From the NCBI GenBank assembly GCA_016790075.1, contig JAEUPP010000070.1:62001-126000 (forward strand): a stretch of DNA of 64,000 bases, written 5' to 3'. Shown in pieces: positions 46,111 through 54,281 of the stretch. Source of the DNA: Rhodanobacteraceae bacterium (lineage in GTDB: Bacteria > Pseudomonadota > Gammaproteobacteria > Xanthomonadales > Rhodanobacteraceae). Numbering within the stretch: the first letter of the stretch is position 1; each line of letters opens with the position of its first letter. The translations under genes were made by a program, and so were the position numbers. The notes below the pieces were generated by a model that saw only the letters and a program-made list of their open reading frames with translations, had not been told where the DNA came from and searched no databases.

Positions 46111-46808
46111 CCTATCTCAACACCCTGCTATTCCAGTTCTACCCCTATGTTGTGCTTGCTGTATTCGCGATTGGCTGCTGGGCGCGTTTCGACCACGCGG
46201 CATATACCTGGCGCACCGGTTCCAGCCAGTTGCTGTCGGGCAAATGGATGCGGCTGGGCAGCAACTGTTTCCACATTGGCGTGCTGGCGATTCTCGGCGG
46301 TCACCTGGTGGGGTTGCTTACTCCCCACTCGGTCTATGAGCACTTTGTCACTGCGCCGCAGAAGCAATTGCTCGCCATGGCAGTAGGCGGCGTGTTCGGT
46401 GTGATCTGTTTCATTGGTCTGACCATCCTGCTGGCCCGGCGCCTGTTCAATCCGCGCGTGCGCGCAACCTCCACCGGCCGCGACATCCTGATCCTGGTGC
46501 TGCTGTACGCGCAGCTGATTCTGGGGTTGGCCTCGATCTTTGTTTCCGCCGGTCACATGGATGGTGCACAGATGATCAAGCTAGGGGAATGGGCGCAGCA
46601 CATAGTGACCTTCCGCGGCGGCGCTGCTGATTACATCGCTGATGCTCACTGGATCTTCAAGGCGCATGTGTTTCTGGGCATGAGCTTGATCCTGCTCACA
46701 CCATTTACGCGCCTGGTACATGTGTGGTCTATCCCGCTGGCCTATCTCGTCCGCCCGTATCAGATCGTGCGCAGGCGCCAGCGTTCCCTGCAATACCCGG
46801 TGCGTTGA
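46107..46808 (+). CDS. narI: Respiratory nitrate reductase gamma subunit (cytochrome b)
   Basis: 233 residues with five membrane helices. Heme-ligand His residues occur in CFHIGVLAILGGHLVGLL and in the C-terminal WIFKAHVFLGMSLIL and FTRLVHVWSIP. Accepts electrons from quinol at the periplasmic side and anchors NarGH. N-terminus MTYLNTLLFQFYPYVVLAVF is family-typical. Confidence 0.97.
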   Translation: MTYLNTLLFQFYPYVVLAVFAIGCWARFDHAAYTWRTGSSQLLSGKWMRLGSNCFHIGVLAILGGHLVGLLTPHSVYEHFVTAPQKQLLAMAVGGVFGVICFIGLTILLARRLFNPRVRATSTGRDILILVLLYAQLILGLASIFVSAGHMDGAQMIKLGEWAQHIVTFRGGAADYIADAHWIFKAHVFLGMSLILLTPFTRLVHVWSIPLAYLVRPYQIVRRRQRSLQYPVR

Positions 46809-46811
46809 GCC

Positions 46812-47675
46812 ATGGCGACGCGCGCTATTCCCATCGTGATGAATCCCGGTGCCTTGTCAGACTCGGCTGCAGGCGCCCAGGCGGGTGATGGCGGACATGC
46901 ACCGTTGCCGGGACCTGCGCCGGTCTATGTGCGGGTAGGCGGTGATCCTGTCGACGAAGCCGAGATCGCTCGCGAAATGCAGTTCCACCGCGCCGCCAGC
47001 CCGCACGAGGCGCGTCTGGCGGCGGCGACTACGCTGGTCATTCGCGAACTGGTACGGCGCGAATGCAACCGGCTGCAGCTTGTCGTCGAGCCGGCTGCTG
47101 GTGAAACCGAGGACGAGGCCCGAGTACGCGTGCTGCTCGCCGAAGTGGTGCAGGTGCCGGTTGTGGAAGAGGCGCCATTGCGCCAGTACTACACCGCGAA
47201 CCAGGAAAGGTTGCACCGGCCGGATCGCGTCCAGGTGCGGCATATCCTGCTGGCTGCTGCACCGTCGGACATTGCTGCCCGGAGGTCTGCCCAGCAGCAA
47301 GGCGAGGAACTGATTGCCGCGCTACGCGAGGAGCCAGATCGTTTTACCGAGTTTGCGATGCGCCATTCGGCCTGCAGCTCACGCGACAGCGGTGGTGACC
47401 TGGGATGGATGGAGCGAGGCGACACGGTGCCGGAATTTGACCGCCAGTTGTTCATGCTCAAGCCGGGACTGGCGGGCCTGACCGTCGAGACACGTTACGG
47501 CCACCATGTGGTCGACGTGGTCGAGCGTGTGGACGGCGCGCCTTTGACTTTCGACGAGGCGTGCCCTCGAATCGCTGCATACCTGGAAACCCAGGCGCAG
47601 CAAAACGCGTTGCACCAATACCTGCATATCCTTGCCGAGCGTTATGGGGTCGAAGGCATTGTGATGACGACCTGA
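46812..47675 (+). CDS. Parvulin-type peptidyl-prolyl isomerase linked to nar (PpiC/NifM-like)
   Basis: 287 residues starting 3 bases after narI. The C-terminal half is a rotamase domain: RVQVRHILLAAAPSDIAARR, FTEFAMRHSACSSRDSGGDL, GWMERGDTVPEFDRQLFMLK, ETRYGHHVVDVVERVDG. The N-terminal ~110 residues are helical and NifM/SurA-like, preceded by a low-complexity Gly/Ala/Pro stretch. No signal peptide, so it should be cytosolic. The tight linkage suggests it helps fold NarG or another nar product, as NifM does for nitrogenase Fe protein. Confidence 0.88.
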   Translation: MATRAIPIVMNPGALSDSAAGAQAGDGGHAPLPGPAPVYVRVGGDPVDEAEIAREMQFHRAASPHEARLAAATTLVIRELVRRECNRLQLVVEPAAGETEDEARVRVLLAEVVQVPVVEEAPLRQYYTANQERLHRPDRVQVRHILLAAAPSDIAARRSAQQQGEELIAALREEPDRFTEFAMRHSACSSRDSGGDLGWMERGDTVPEFDRQLFMLKPGLAGLTVETRYGHHVVDVVERVDGAPLTFDEACPRIAAYLETQAQQNALHQYLHILAERYGVEGIVMTT

Positions 47676-47987
47676 AGCCGGCACCTCGGGCGCGCGGGTG
47701 CACGTGGAGTGTCCGCCACGCCATGGCAAGCGTCGAAGCCTGTCCCGCCCGAGCGTCACGATTCAAGTTCGCCCGCGGCACAGGGCTCAGCGCGAAACAC
47801 AAACCTGGACGCGCAGTCGCCGGCCGGGTCATCAACACGCGAGCATGCAGCTCGATGAGGATTCATCGCGCGTGTCTGGCTGACGTCAGGTTTGGCCGAA
47901 CACATGTTTATTGGCCCGCCGCTGCTGTGCCTGCAGGAAACCTTTTTTCCCGCGATTGAATTCGGTCTGTTCCAGATCCGGGTCATC

Positions 47988-48001
47988 TTGATCGTCGTCA
48001 A
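47988..48001 (+). promoter_or_regulatory. FNR/Anr-type box upstream of the first nitrate transporter gene
   Basis: TTGAT-CGTC-GTCAA has one mismatch to TTGAT-N4-ATCAA. It lies 66 bases before the transporter ATG. No convincing -10 was found 22 bases downstream. The rest of the gap 47676-48066 holds no gene. Confidence 0.6.
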
Positions 48002-48066
48002 GGCGTATGCCCGCGTACACGCGCACCCTGTGCAAAGTGATGCATCAATTTGCGCGGAGAAGACGC

Positions 48067-49428
48067 ATGTCCACCACGGTGCAAGATAGTGATCCACGGT
48101 CCTCGACCTGGCTTTCCCGTTGGGAGCCCGAGAACAACGCATTCTGGGCTGCGGGTGGTTCCGCCCGCGCCTGGAAGACGCTGGTGATTACTACGCTCAA
48201 CCTGACCATGGCTTTTATCGCCTGGTTTCTGGTGTCGGCGCTGGTCGTGCGCCTGCCGCAGGTCGGCTACAAGTTCACGCCCAGTCAGCTGTTCTGGCTG
48301 ACTGCGATGCCGGGTCTTGCCGGCGGTACCTTGCGCCTCGCACACATGTTCTTTACGCCGATGTTCGGCACCCGCCACGTGGTCAGCTTGTCCACGCTTT
48401 CGCTGCTGTTGCCATTGTTCGGCTGGTATTACGCGGTACAGGATCCGGCTACACCTTACTGGATGTTGCTGGGGCTGGCCTTCCTCGCCGGTCTGGGGGG
48501 CGGCAATTTTTCCTCTTTCATGCCGTCGACCAGCCTGTTCTTTCCAAAACGCCTGCAAGGTACCGCTTTGGCGATCCAGGCCGGAATCGGCAATCTCGGT
48601 GTCTCCATCGTTCAGTTCGTGACGCCGTGGATCATAGGCTTCGCTCTGCTGGGCAGCGCCTCCTTCCTCGGCGATAGCCAGACCCTGGTCAAGAATGGCG
48701 TCGAGAGTCAGGTGTATCTGCAGAACGCGCCAGCGCTGATGATCCCGTTCACTGTCGTGTTTGGAATCAGTGCCTGGCTATTGCTGAAGTCGGTGCCTGT
48801 CAAGGCCAACTTCGGCGAGCAGTTCGATATTTTCAGGTCCAAGCACACCTGGTCGATGACTTCGTTGTACATCATGACCTTTGGTGGTTTTTCCGGTCTG
48901 GCGGCAACGTTTCCGCTGCTGATCAAGCAAATCTATGGTGGCTTCGAGGGCGCGCCGGACCCGCTGGCCTGGGCGTTCTGGGGGCCGCTGGTGGGCTCCA
49001 TCTCGCGAGTAGTGGCCGGGCCCTTGTCGGACAAGCTTGGCGGCTCCCGTGTCACCCACTGGGCTGGTCTGGGTATGGTCATTTGCGCAGTGCTGGTGGC
49101 GCGCGCCGCGGCGCCGGAATCACTGGAGTCATTTCCACAATTTGTCGCGGCGATGCTTGCGTTGTTTTTCTTCGCGGGTATCGGCAACGCGTCCACATTC
49201 AAGCAGATGCCCATGCTGTTTTCGCCGCGTCAGGCCGGCGGAGTCATTGGTTTTACGGCGGCGATAGCGGCGTACGGGCCTTTGCTGTTCGGCATGTTGT
49301 TCGCGTGGTCGTTCGGCAAGCTGCAGTCGGCGACGCCGGTGTTTTATGGGTTGGCCGCGTTCTTCGCTTTCAACGTTGCACTGAACTGGTGGATGTATGC
49401 CCGCCGCGGTGCTGCCAATCCCTGCTGA
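48067..49428 (+). CDS. narK: MFS nitrate/nitrite transporter (E. coli NarK-type, NarK2 clade)
   Basis: 453 residues from ATG 48067 (GGAG upstream). Starts with the NarK-type RWEPENNAFWAAGGSARAWK. About twelve membrane helices. The two substrate-binding Arg of NarK are conserved in context: LAGGTLRLAHMF (helix 2) and GSISRVVAGPLSDKLGG (helix 8). The nitrate signature GLGGGNFSSFMPSTSLFFPK is present. By similarity to E. coli NarK it should exchange nitrate for nitrite. Own FNR-type box upstream. Confidence 0.93.
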   Translation: MSTTVQDSDPRSSTWLSRWEPENNAFWAAGGSARAWKTLVITTLNLTMAFIAWFLVSALVVRLPQVGYKFTPSQLFWLTAMPGLAGGTLRLAHMFFTPMFGTRHVVSLSTLSLLLPLFGWYYAVQDPATPYWMLLGLAFLAGLGGGNFSSFMPSTSLFFPKRLQGTALAIQAGIGNLGVSIVQFVTPWIIGFALLGSASFLGDSQTLVKNGVESQVYLQNAPALMIPFTVVFGISAWLLLKSVPVKANFGEQFDIFRSKHTWSMTSLYIMTFGGFSGLAATFPLLIKQIYGGFEGAPDPLAWAFWGPLVGSISRVVAGPLSDKLGGSRVTHWAGLGMVICAVLVARAAAPESLESFPQFVAAMLALFFFAGIGNASTFKQMPMLFSPRQAGGVIGFTAAIAAYGPLLFGMLFAWSFGKLQSATPVFYGLAAFFAFNVALNWWMYARRGAANPC

Positions 49429-49555
49429 AGTCGAGGGAAGTCCGGTACACAAGTCTGCACACGGCTTCTGTACCCAGCGCTCTGTCCCTGCAGACCCGCA
49501 AAAAATCCAAAACCAAATTCCGGCTTGATCAGCAGTTCGCAAGGAGTACAAAGTC

Positions 49556-50869
49556 ATGAACGCTCTACCCGGCACGGTCAGCAGGGGACAGCAGAACCTG
49601 GCCCTGTGGTCCAGCACCTTTGCTTTCACCGTGTGTTTTGCGGTGTGGACGATCTTTTCCATCATCGGCATACAGATCAAGAAGGATCTGGGGCTCAGCG
49701 ACACGCAGTTCGGTCTGCTCGCCGCAACGCCGATCCTGACCGGGTCGCTGGTCCGTCTGTTCCTGGGGGTATGGACTGAGCAGTACGGCGGTCGCATCGT
49801 GTTTAGTCTGGTCATGCTGGCTGGTGCCGCGGCCACGTATCTGTTGACCTGGGCCGGGACCTATACGCAGTTCCTGCTGGCGGCGCTGGCGGTGGGCCTT
49901 GCAGGCGGTTCGTTTGCGGTTGGCGTCGCTTATGTATCCAAGTGGTTTCCTGCAGAAAAGCAGGGTACGGCGCTGGGTGTTTTCGGCGCAGGGAACATAG
50001 GTTCCGCGGTTACCAAGCTACTGGCCCCCATGGTGATGGTCGCCTACGGCTGGCACGGTGTGGCGCGTTTCTGGGCAGCGGGCCTGGCCATTACGGCGGT
50101 GGCATTCTTTGTATTCACCAAGGACGATCCAGATCTGGCCAGACGCAAGGCCCAGGGCGCCAAGCCGGTGCCGTTTCTTGAGCAGATGAAACCGTTGCGC
50201 AATCTGCAGGTCTGGCGCTTCTCGCTCTACTATTTCTTCGTGTTCGGCGCGTTTGTCGCCCTGGCGCTGTGGTTACCGCGCTATCTCACCGGCGCTTATG
50301 GGCTGGACGTGAAGACCGCTGGCCTGATCGCCGCCTGCTATTCGATTCCCGCCAGTCTGTTCCGCATCGTTGGCGGCTGGCTGTCGGACAAGGTCGGTGC
50401 GCGCCGGGTGATGTACTGGACATTCAGTGTGTCGGCACTGTGCACGTTTCTGCTGTCCTACCCGTCGACGACTTACCTGGTGGATGGAATCAAGGGGCCG
50501 ATTGAATTCCGGCTCGCCGTCGGAGTGGTCCCGTTCACCGTGCTGGTATTCGTGCTTGGTTTCTTCATGTCGTTGGGCAAGGCAGCGGTGTACAAGCACA
50601 TTCCCGTCTACTACCCGAACAACGTCGGTGCTGTCGGCGGCGTGGTCGGGATGATCGGTGGCCTGGGAGGCTTCATCCTGCCGATCGCGTTCGGTGCGAT
50701 GAATGACGTCTTCGGTATCTGGACCAGTTGCTTCATGCTGTTGTTTGTACTGGTCAGTACGGCGCTGGTGTGGATGCACTTTGCTATCCGGCGCATGGAT
50801 GTGTCGCGCCATCCGCAGATCGTGGCAGAAACGGATCTGCCGGAAATCATGCAGCCTATGCCGCGCTGA
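49556..50869 (+). CDS. narK: MFS nitrate transporter (NarK1 clade, probable nitrate/H+ symporter)
   Basis: 437 residues; AAGGAG 9 bases before the ATG. Twelve-helix MFS protein with substrate Arg in TGSLVRLFLGVW and SLFRIVGGWLSDKVGARR, and a nitrate-signature loop GLAGGSFAVGVAYVSKWFP. Shorter N-terminus (SSTFAFTVCFAVWTIFSIIG) than its neighbour, as in the NarK1 group of denitrifiers. A NarK1/NarK2 pair lets import start by symport and continue by antiport with nitrite. Confidence 0.9.
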   Translation: MNALPGTVSRGQQNLALWSSTFAFTVCFAVWTIFSIIGIQIKKDLGLSDTQFGLLAATPILTGSLVRLFLGVWTEQYGGRIVFSLVMLAGAAATYLLTWAGTYTQFLLAALAVGLAGGSFAVGVAYVSKWFPAEKQGTALGVFGAGNIGSAVTKLLAPMVMVAYGWHGVARFWAAGLAITAVAFFVFTKDDPDLARRKAQGAKPVPFLEQMKPLRNLQVWRFSLYYFFVFGAFVALALWLPRYLTGAYGLDVKTAGLIAACYSIPASLFRIVGGWLSDKVGARRVMYWTFSVSALCTFLLSYPSTTYLVDGIKGPIEFRLAVGVVPFTVLVFVLGFFMSLGKAAVYKHIPVYYPNNVGAVGGVVGMIGGLGGFILPIAFGAMNDVFGIWTSCFMLLFVLVSTALVWMHFAIRRMDVSRHPQIVAETDLPEIMQPMPR

Positions 50870-50876
50870 GGTCAGT

Positions 50877-51569
50877 ATGCAGGGGCCTCAACTTGATGCG
50901 GAACGAGCCCTCGCGCGGTTGCGCGAGGGCAACCGGCGCTTCGTCGATCATGTGATCAGTCTGGAAGCCCTGCTCAGTCATGCACGGCGTGAGGATCATG
51001 CGCGTGTGCAGCGTCCGTTCGCGGTGGTGCTGGGCTGCTCGGATTCGCGCGCGCCGGCGGAATTCGTATTCGACCAGGGCCTTGGCGATCTGTTCGTGAT
51101 CCGCGTCGCCGGCAATATTGCGGCACCGTCGCAGGTGGGCAGCATCGAGTTCGCGGTGGAGCAGTTTCAGATCCGGCTTGTCGTCGTGCTGGGACATTCC
51201 AACTGTGGTGCGGTACGCGCCACGCTCAAGCATTGTCTGGCGCCTGCCGATACCAGTCCGGCGCTGCATGCGATCGTTGATCGCATCGCTCCGGGAATTT
51301 CGCCGCTGCTGATCGACCATGGCGGTGATGCCGAGGGCTGCATGCCGCGTGCGATTCGTGCCAATGTGCAGGCCACCATACGCAACCTGCGTGCCCAGTC
51401 AGACTATTTGCGCTATTCCGAATTGCAGGGAGGATTGCATATCGTGGGCGCCGACTACGACCTCACTAGCGGGGCAGTCGATTTCTTCGAGACCAAGTCC
51501 ACGTTCTCGGATGCACCGGCGGAATTGTCTGGCTGGGTAGAATCCATCGTTCCGTCAACCAGTGTCTAA
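50877..51569 (+). CDS. Beta-class carbonic anhydrase
   Basis: 230 residues from ATG 50877, 7 bases after the narK stop. Zn ligands: Cys/Asp/Arg in [16 protein letters not shown] and His-x-x-Cys in [14 protein letters not shown]. Also [20 protein letters not shown]. Interconverts CO2 and bicarbonate; its place at the end of the nar block suggests co-transcription with the transporter. Confidence 0.94.
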   Translation: MQGPQLDAERALARLREGNRRFVDHVISLEALLSHARREDHARVQRPFAVVLGCSDSRAPAEFVFDQGLGDLFVIRVAGNIAAPSQVGSIEFAVEQFQIRLVVVLGHSNCGAVRATLKHCLAPADTSPALHAIVDRIAPGISPLLIDHGGDAEGCMPRAIRANVQATIRNLRAQSDYLRYSELQGGLHIVGADYDLTSGAVDFFETKSTFSDAPAELSGWVESIVPSTSV

Positions 51570-51574
51570 CGCCC

Positions 51575-52261
51575 ATGCTGCTGCACGTAACCCAGGTTCT
51601 TACCGCACAGGAAATCGAATTATGCCGTTCGCGGCTGGCTGGGGCCGACTGGGCCGACGGCCGCATCACGGCTGGCTATCAGTCGGCCAAGGCCAAGCAC
51701 AATCTGCAACTGCCCGATGACCATCCGGTGGCGCGCGAGCTCGGCGCGCTGATTCTCGCCAGGCTGGAGAAAAATCCGATGTTTCTGGCCGCTGCGCTGC
51801 CGCGGCGCATCTTTCCGCCGCTGTTCAATTGTTATCAGCCGGGGCAGTCCTTCGGCTTCCACATCGACAACGCGGTGCGTTATCCGCGCAGCGGTGATGA
51901 GCGCAGTCCGCTGCGTACCGACTTGTCAGCCACACTGTTCCTGAGCGAGCCTGACGAATACGACGGGGGCGAGCTGGTCATCGAGGACAGTTTCGGTACT
52001 CACAGTGTCAAGCTGCCGGCAGGCGATCTGATCCTGTATCCGGCGAGCAGCCTGCATCAGGTCACGACAGTCACGCGCGGTGCACGCATTGCATCGTTCT
52101 TCTGGCTGCAGAGCCTGGTTCGCGATGAAGGTCAGCGGCGTTTGCTGTTTGATCTGGACGTTTCCATTCAGAACCTTACGCCGGCCAATGCCGAGCATCC
52201 GGCGCTGGTACAACTGGTTGGCGTCTATCACAACCTGCTGCGGCGCTGGGCTGAGACCTGA
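51575..52261 (+). CDS. piuC: PKHD-type Fe(II)/2-oxoglutarate hydroxylase (PiuC/YbiX family)
   Basis: 228 residues. Double-stranded beta-helix with the iron ligands His-x-Asp in [11 protein letters not shown] and a distal His in [20 protein letters not shown]; 2-oxoglutarate Arg is in the same last motif. Family members (E. coli YbiX, Pseudomonas PiuC) are encoded next to Fiu/PiuA siderophore receptors and linked to iron. Here it follows the carbonic anhydrase by 5 bases; the Fiu-like receptor is 15 kb upstream. Confidence 0.92.
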   Translation: MLLHVTQVLTAQEIELCRSRLAGADWADGRITAGYQSAKAKHNLQLPDDHPVARELGALILARLEKNPMFLAAALPRRIFPPLFNCYQPGQSFGFHIDNAVRYPRSGDERSPLRTDLSATLFLSEPDEYDGGELVIEDSFGTHSVKLPAGDLILYPASSLHQVTTVTRGARIASFFWLQSLVRDEGQRRLLFDLDVSIQNLTPANAEHPALVQLVGVYHNLLRRWAET

Positions 52262-52414
52262 GTAGGGCGGCGTCACCGATGCCAGGCCCTGCGACCGCCG
52301 GCGGCGGCGAATCGTGTCAGTTTGTGTACTGAAGCGTATGCAACAATTTTTGACTCGATTGCAGCGGCGCGAGCGCAGACGATAGGGGCTACTACCCATT
52401 GGCGGAGGCCGCAC

Positions 52415-53542
52415 GTGAATGCACTCCCGGCGTTGACGAGTACGGGGTCGAATTTTCGGGCGCGGTTGTACTGGGTTTGGCAAGCCTGGCGCCTGCGTAA
52501 TGCGGCAGCCATTGATATGGCTGGTTCAGTAGAGGTATTGAACGGGTTCGCGGCAGTCGAGCGCCGCTACGGTGCCGACCTGCTCTGCAAGCTGATGCAA
52601 GCCGTAAGTCACGGTACTCCGGGACTTGTTGCCGAATCAGCAGCACAGGTGCGCGTCCGTCTGCTACGGGAACTCAGCCCGCAAACCAGCATGGTCGTGC
52701 TCAACGCCGGGCAGCAGGTGATTGGTGGATATGCCTGGGGGCGTGTCGACCACGGGGCTCAGTCGCTAGTCTCCCTGCGCCGGCTGCCGAGTCTTGCTGC
52801 GCTTGACGAGCGCTGCTGGGGAGCTTTGGCGGCGGCCATCGGCGATCGTCGGACCTTGGTTCTGCACGAGATAGGACTTGATTCGCGTTGCCGTTACGGT
52901 TTTTCTCCGCTGAAACAGCTGCTCAAGCCCTTGTTCGATCTCGGCGCTGCACAAGCGGCGCGGCGTGCTCTGTGGTGGGTGCCGCGCACGAGTCCGCTGT
53001 TTGGTCTTTCCCGGGCGTTTGGCGCACGCCAGGTCGGTACCGACGACAGCATTGCCTTCTTCGTGCACCACAACGTGGCCACGATAGCGCGCATACTAAA
53101 CGCCTTGCCCGCCAGCGAGATTTCGACCTTGCTCGCGCGCATAGCGCCACCGCGTACCGCGTCGGCGCAGGTTATCGTGCTGCCCACTCCTGCCACAGCG
53201 CGCGCGTTGGACGCTGCTCGCACGAAGGCACCGATGCTCAAGGCCGCTCCCAAACCCAAGTCCGGGCCGACGGTGACCACGTCGACCAGCAGCGCGGCGG
53301 CGATAGTCACGGCCAGCTATCCGGGGTTCGCACCGCGCGCCGGCGCAAGAGTGGCCTGCAACGCCGCAGTCGCCAGCGCCAAGCGCGGCAGTGACTTGCG
53401 TCCCCGGCCGGAGCCCGCGCTTACCTCGTCCGTTGACAGTGCTCGCGTCAACGCTGCCGGCCGGCAGCGCATAGGTGCGGATTCACCCCTGCTGTTGCTG
53501 CCGCGGCGTCTGGCGATGCTGTTTCATCGGCAAGGCCGCTAG
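52415..53542 (+). CDS. Uncharacterised protein, possible GNAT-like fold with disordered C-terminus
   Basis: 375 residues from GTG 52415, chosen for the GGAGG at 52404-52408. The first ~230 residues look folded ([64 protein letters not shown]) and recall acyl-CoA N-acyltransferases, but I cannot confirm it. The last ~120 residues are Ala/Pro/Thr/Lys-rich and probably disordered. No signal peptide. Function unknown. Confidence 0.65.
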   Translation: MNALPALTSTGSNFRARLYWVWQAWRLRNAAAIDMAGSVEVLNGFAAVERRYGADLLCKLMQAVSHGTPGLVAESAAQVRVRLLRELSPQTSMVVLNAGQQVIGGYAWGRVDHGAQSLVSLRRLPSLAALDERCWGALAAAIGDRRTLVLHEIGLDSRCRYGFSPLKQLLKPLFDLGAAQAARRALWWVPRTSPLFGLSRAFGARQVGTDDSIAFFVHHNVATIARILNALPASEISTLLARIAPPRTASAQVIVLPTPATARALDAARTKAPMLKAAPKPKSGPTVTTSTSSAAAIVTASYPGFAPRAGARVACNAAVASAKRGSDLRPRPEPALTSSVDSARVNAAGRQRIGADSPLLLLPRRLAMLFHRQGR

Positions 53543-53702
53543 CCTTCGCCAGCACCAGGCGCTCCGGCAGGCCTGCACCGGTAGTCGCGCCATATCATGC
53601 TGGACGAATTCATTTGCGCCGGCAGTGCTGGCCCGACTAGCCTTGCGTCTTTCTGGCCGCATCGGTGGCCGTAGTCGCAATTCCGGCAAGGGCGGGTGTG
53701 TT

Positions 53703-54281
53703 GTGCTGCTGATGATCGACAACTATGACAGCTTCACCTGGAATCTCGTGCAGTACTTCGGTGAGCTCGGCTGCGAAGTCAAGGTTGTGCGCAATGACGA
53801 ATGGAGCGTGCAGCAGGTTGCTGCGGCGCAGCCCAGCCATATCGTTATCTCGCCCGGGCCATGCACTCCGAACGAAGCGGGCATTTCGCTGCAGTTGCTG
53901 CGCGAGCTCGGCGGACGCGTTCCGATCTTTGGGGTCTGCCTCGGTCATCAGGCCATAGGCCAGGCGTTCGGCGGCAAGGTGGTAAGGGCAGCGCAGATCA
54001 TGCACGGCAAGACCTCGCTGATTCACCATACAGGGCAGGGGGTGTTCCGCACCTTGCCTGTTCCTTTCGAGGCTACGCGTTACCATTCTCTCGTTGTGGA
54101 AAAAGAATCGTTGCCTGATTGCCTCGAGACGACCGCCTGGACGCAGCACGAAGATGGCTGTATCGACGAGATCATGGGGTTCCGTCATCGGGAGCTGCGC
54201 GTGGAAGGCGTCCAGTTTCACCCCGAGTCGATCCTGACTCAGCATGGACACAGGATGCTGGCAAACTTCCTTGCCGCATGA
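53703..54281 (+). CDS. trpG: Anthranilate synthase amidotransferase component
   Basis: 192 residues from GTG 53703, giving the standard start [20 protein letters not shown]. Catalytic Cys in [15 protein letters not shown], His/Glu in [14 protein letters not shown], and [12 protein letters not shown]. Provides ammonia to TrpE for anthranilate, possibly also for p-aminobenzoate. trpE is not in the window. trpD and trpC follow only after a 4-kb insertion of other genes and repeats. Confidence 0.95.
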   Translation: MLLMIDNYDSFTWNLVQYFGELGCEVKVVRNDEWSVQQVAAAQPSHIVISPGPCTPNEAGISLQLLRELGGRVPIFGVCLGHQAIGQAFGGKVVRAAQIMHGKTSLIHHTGQGVFRTLPVPFEATRYHSLVVEKESLPDCLETTAWTQHEDGCIDEIMGFRHRELRVEGVQFHPESILTQHGHRMLANFLAA

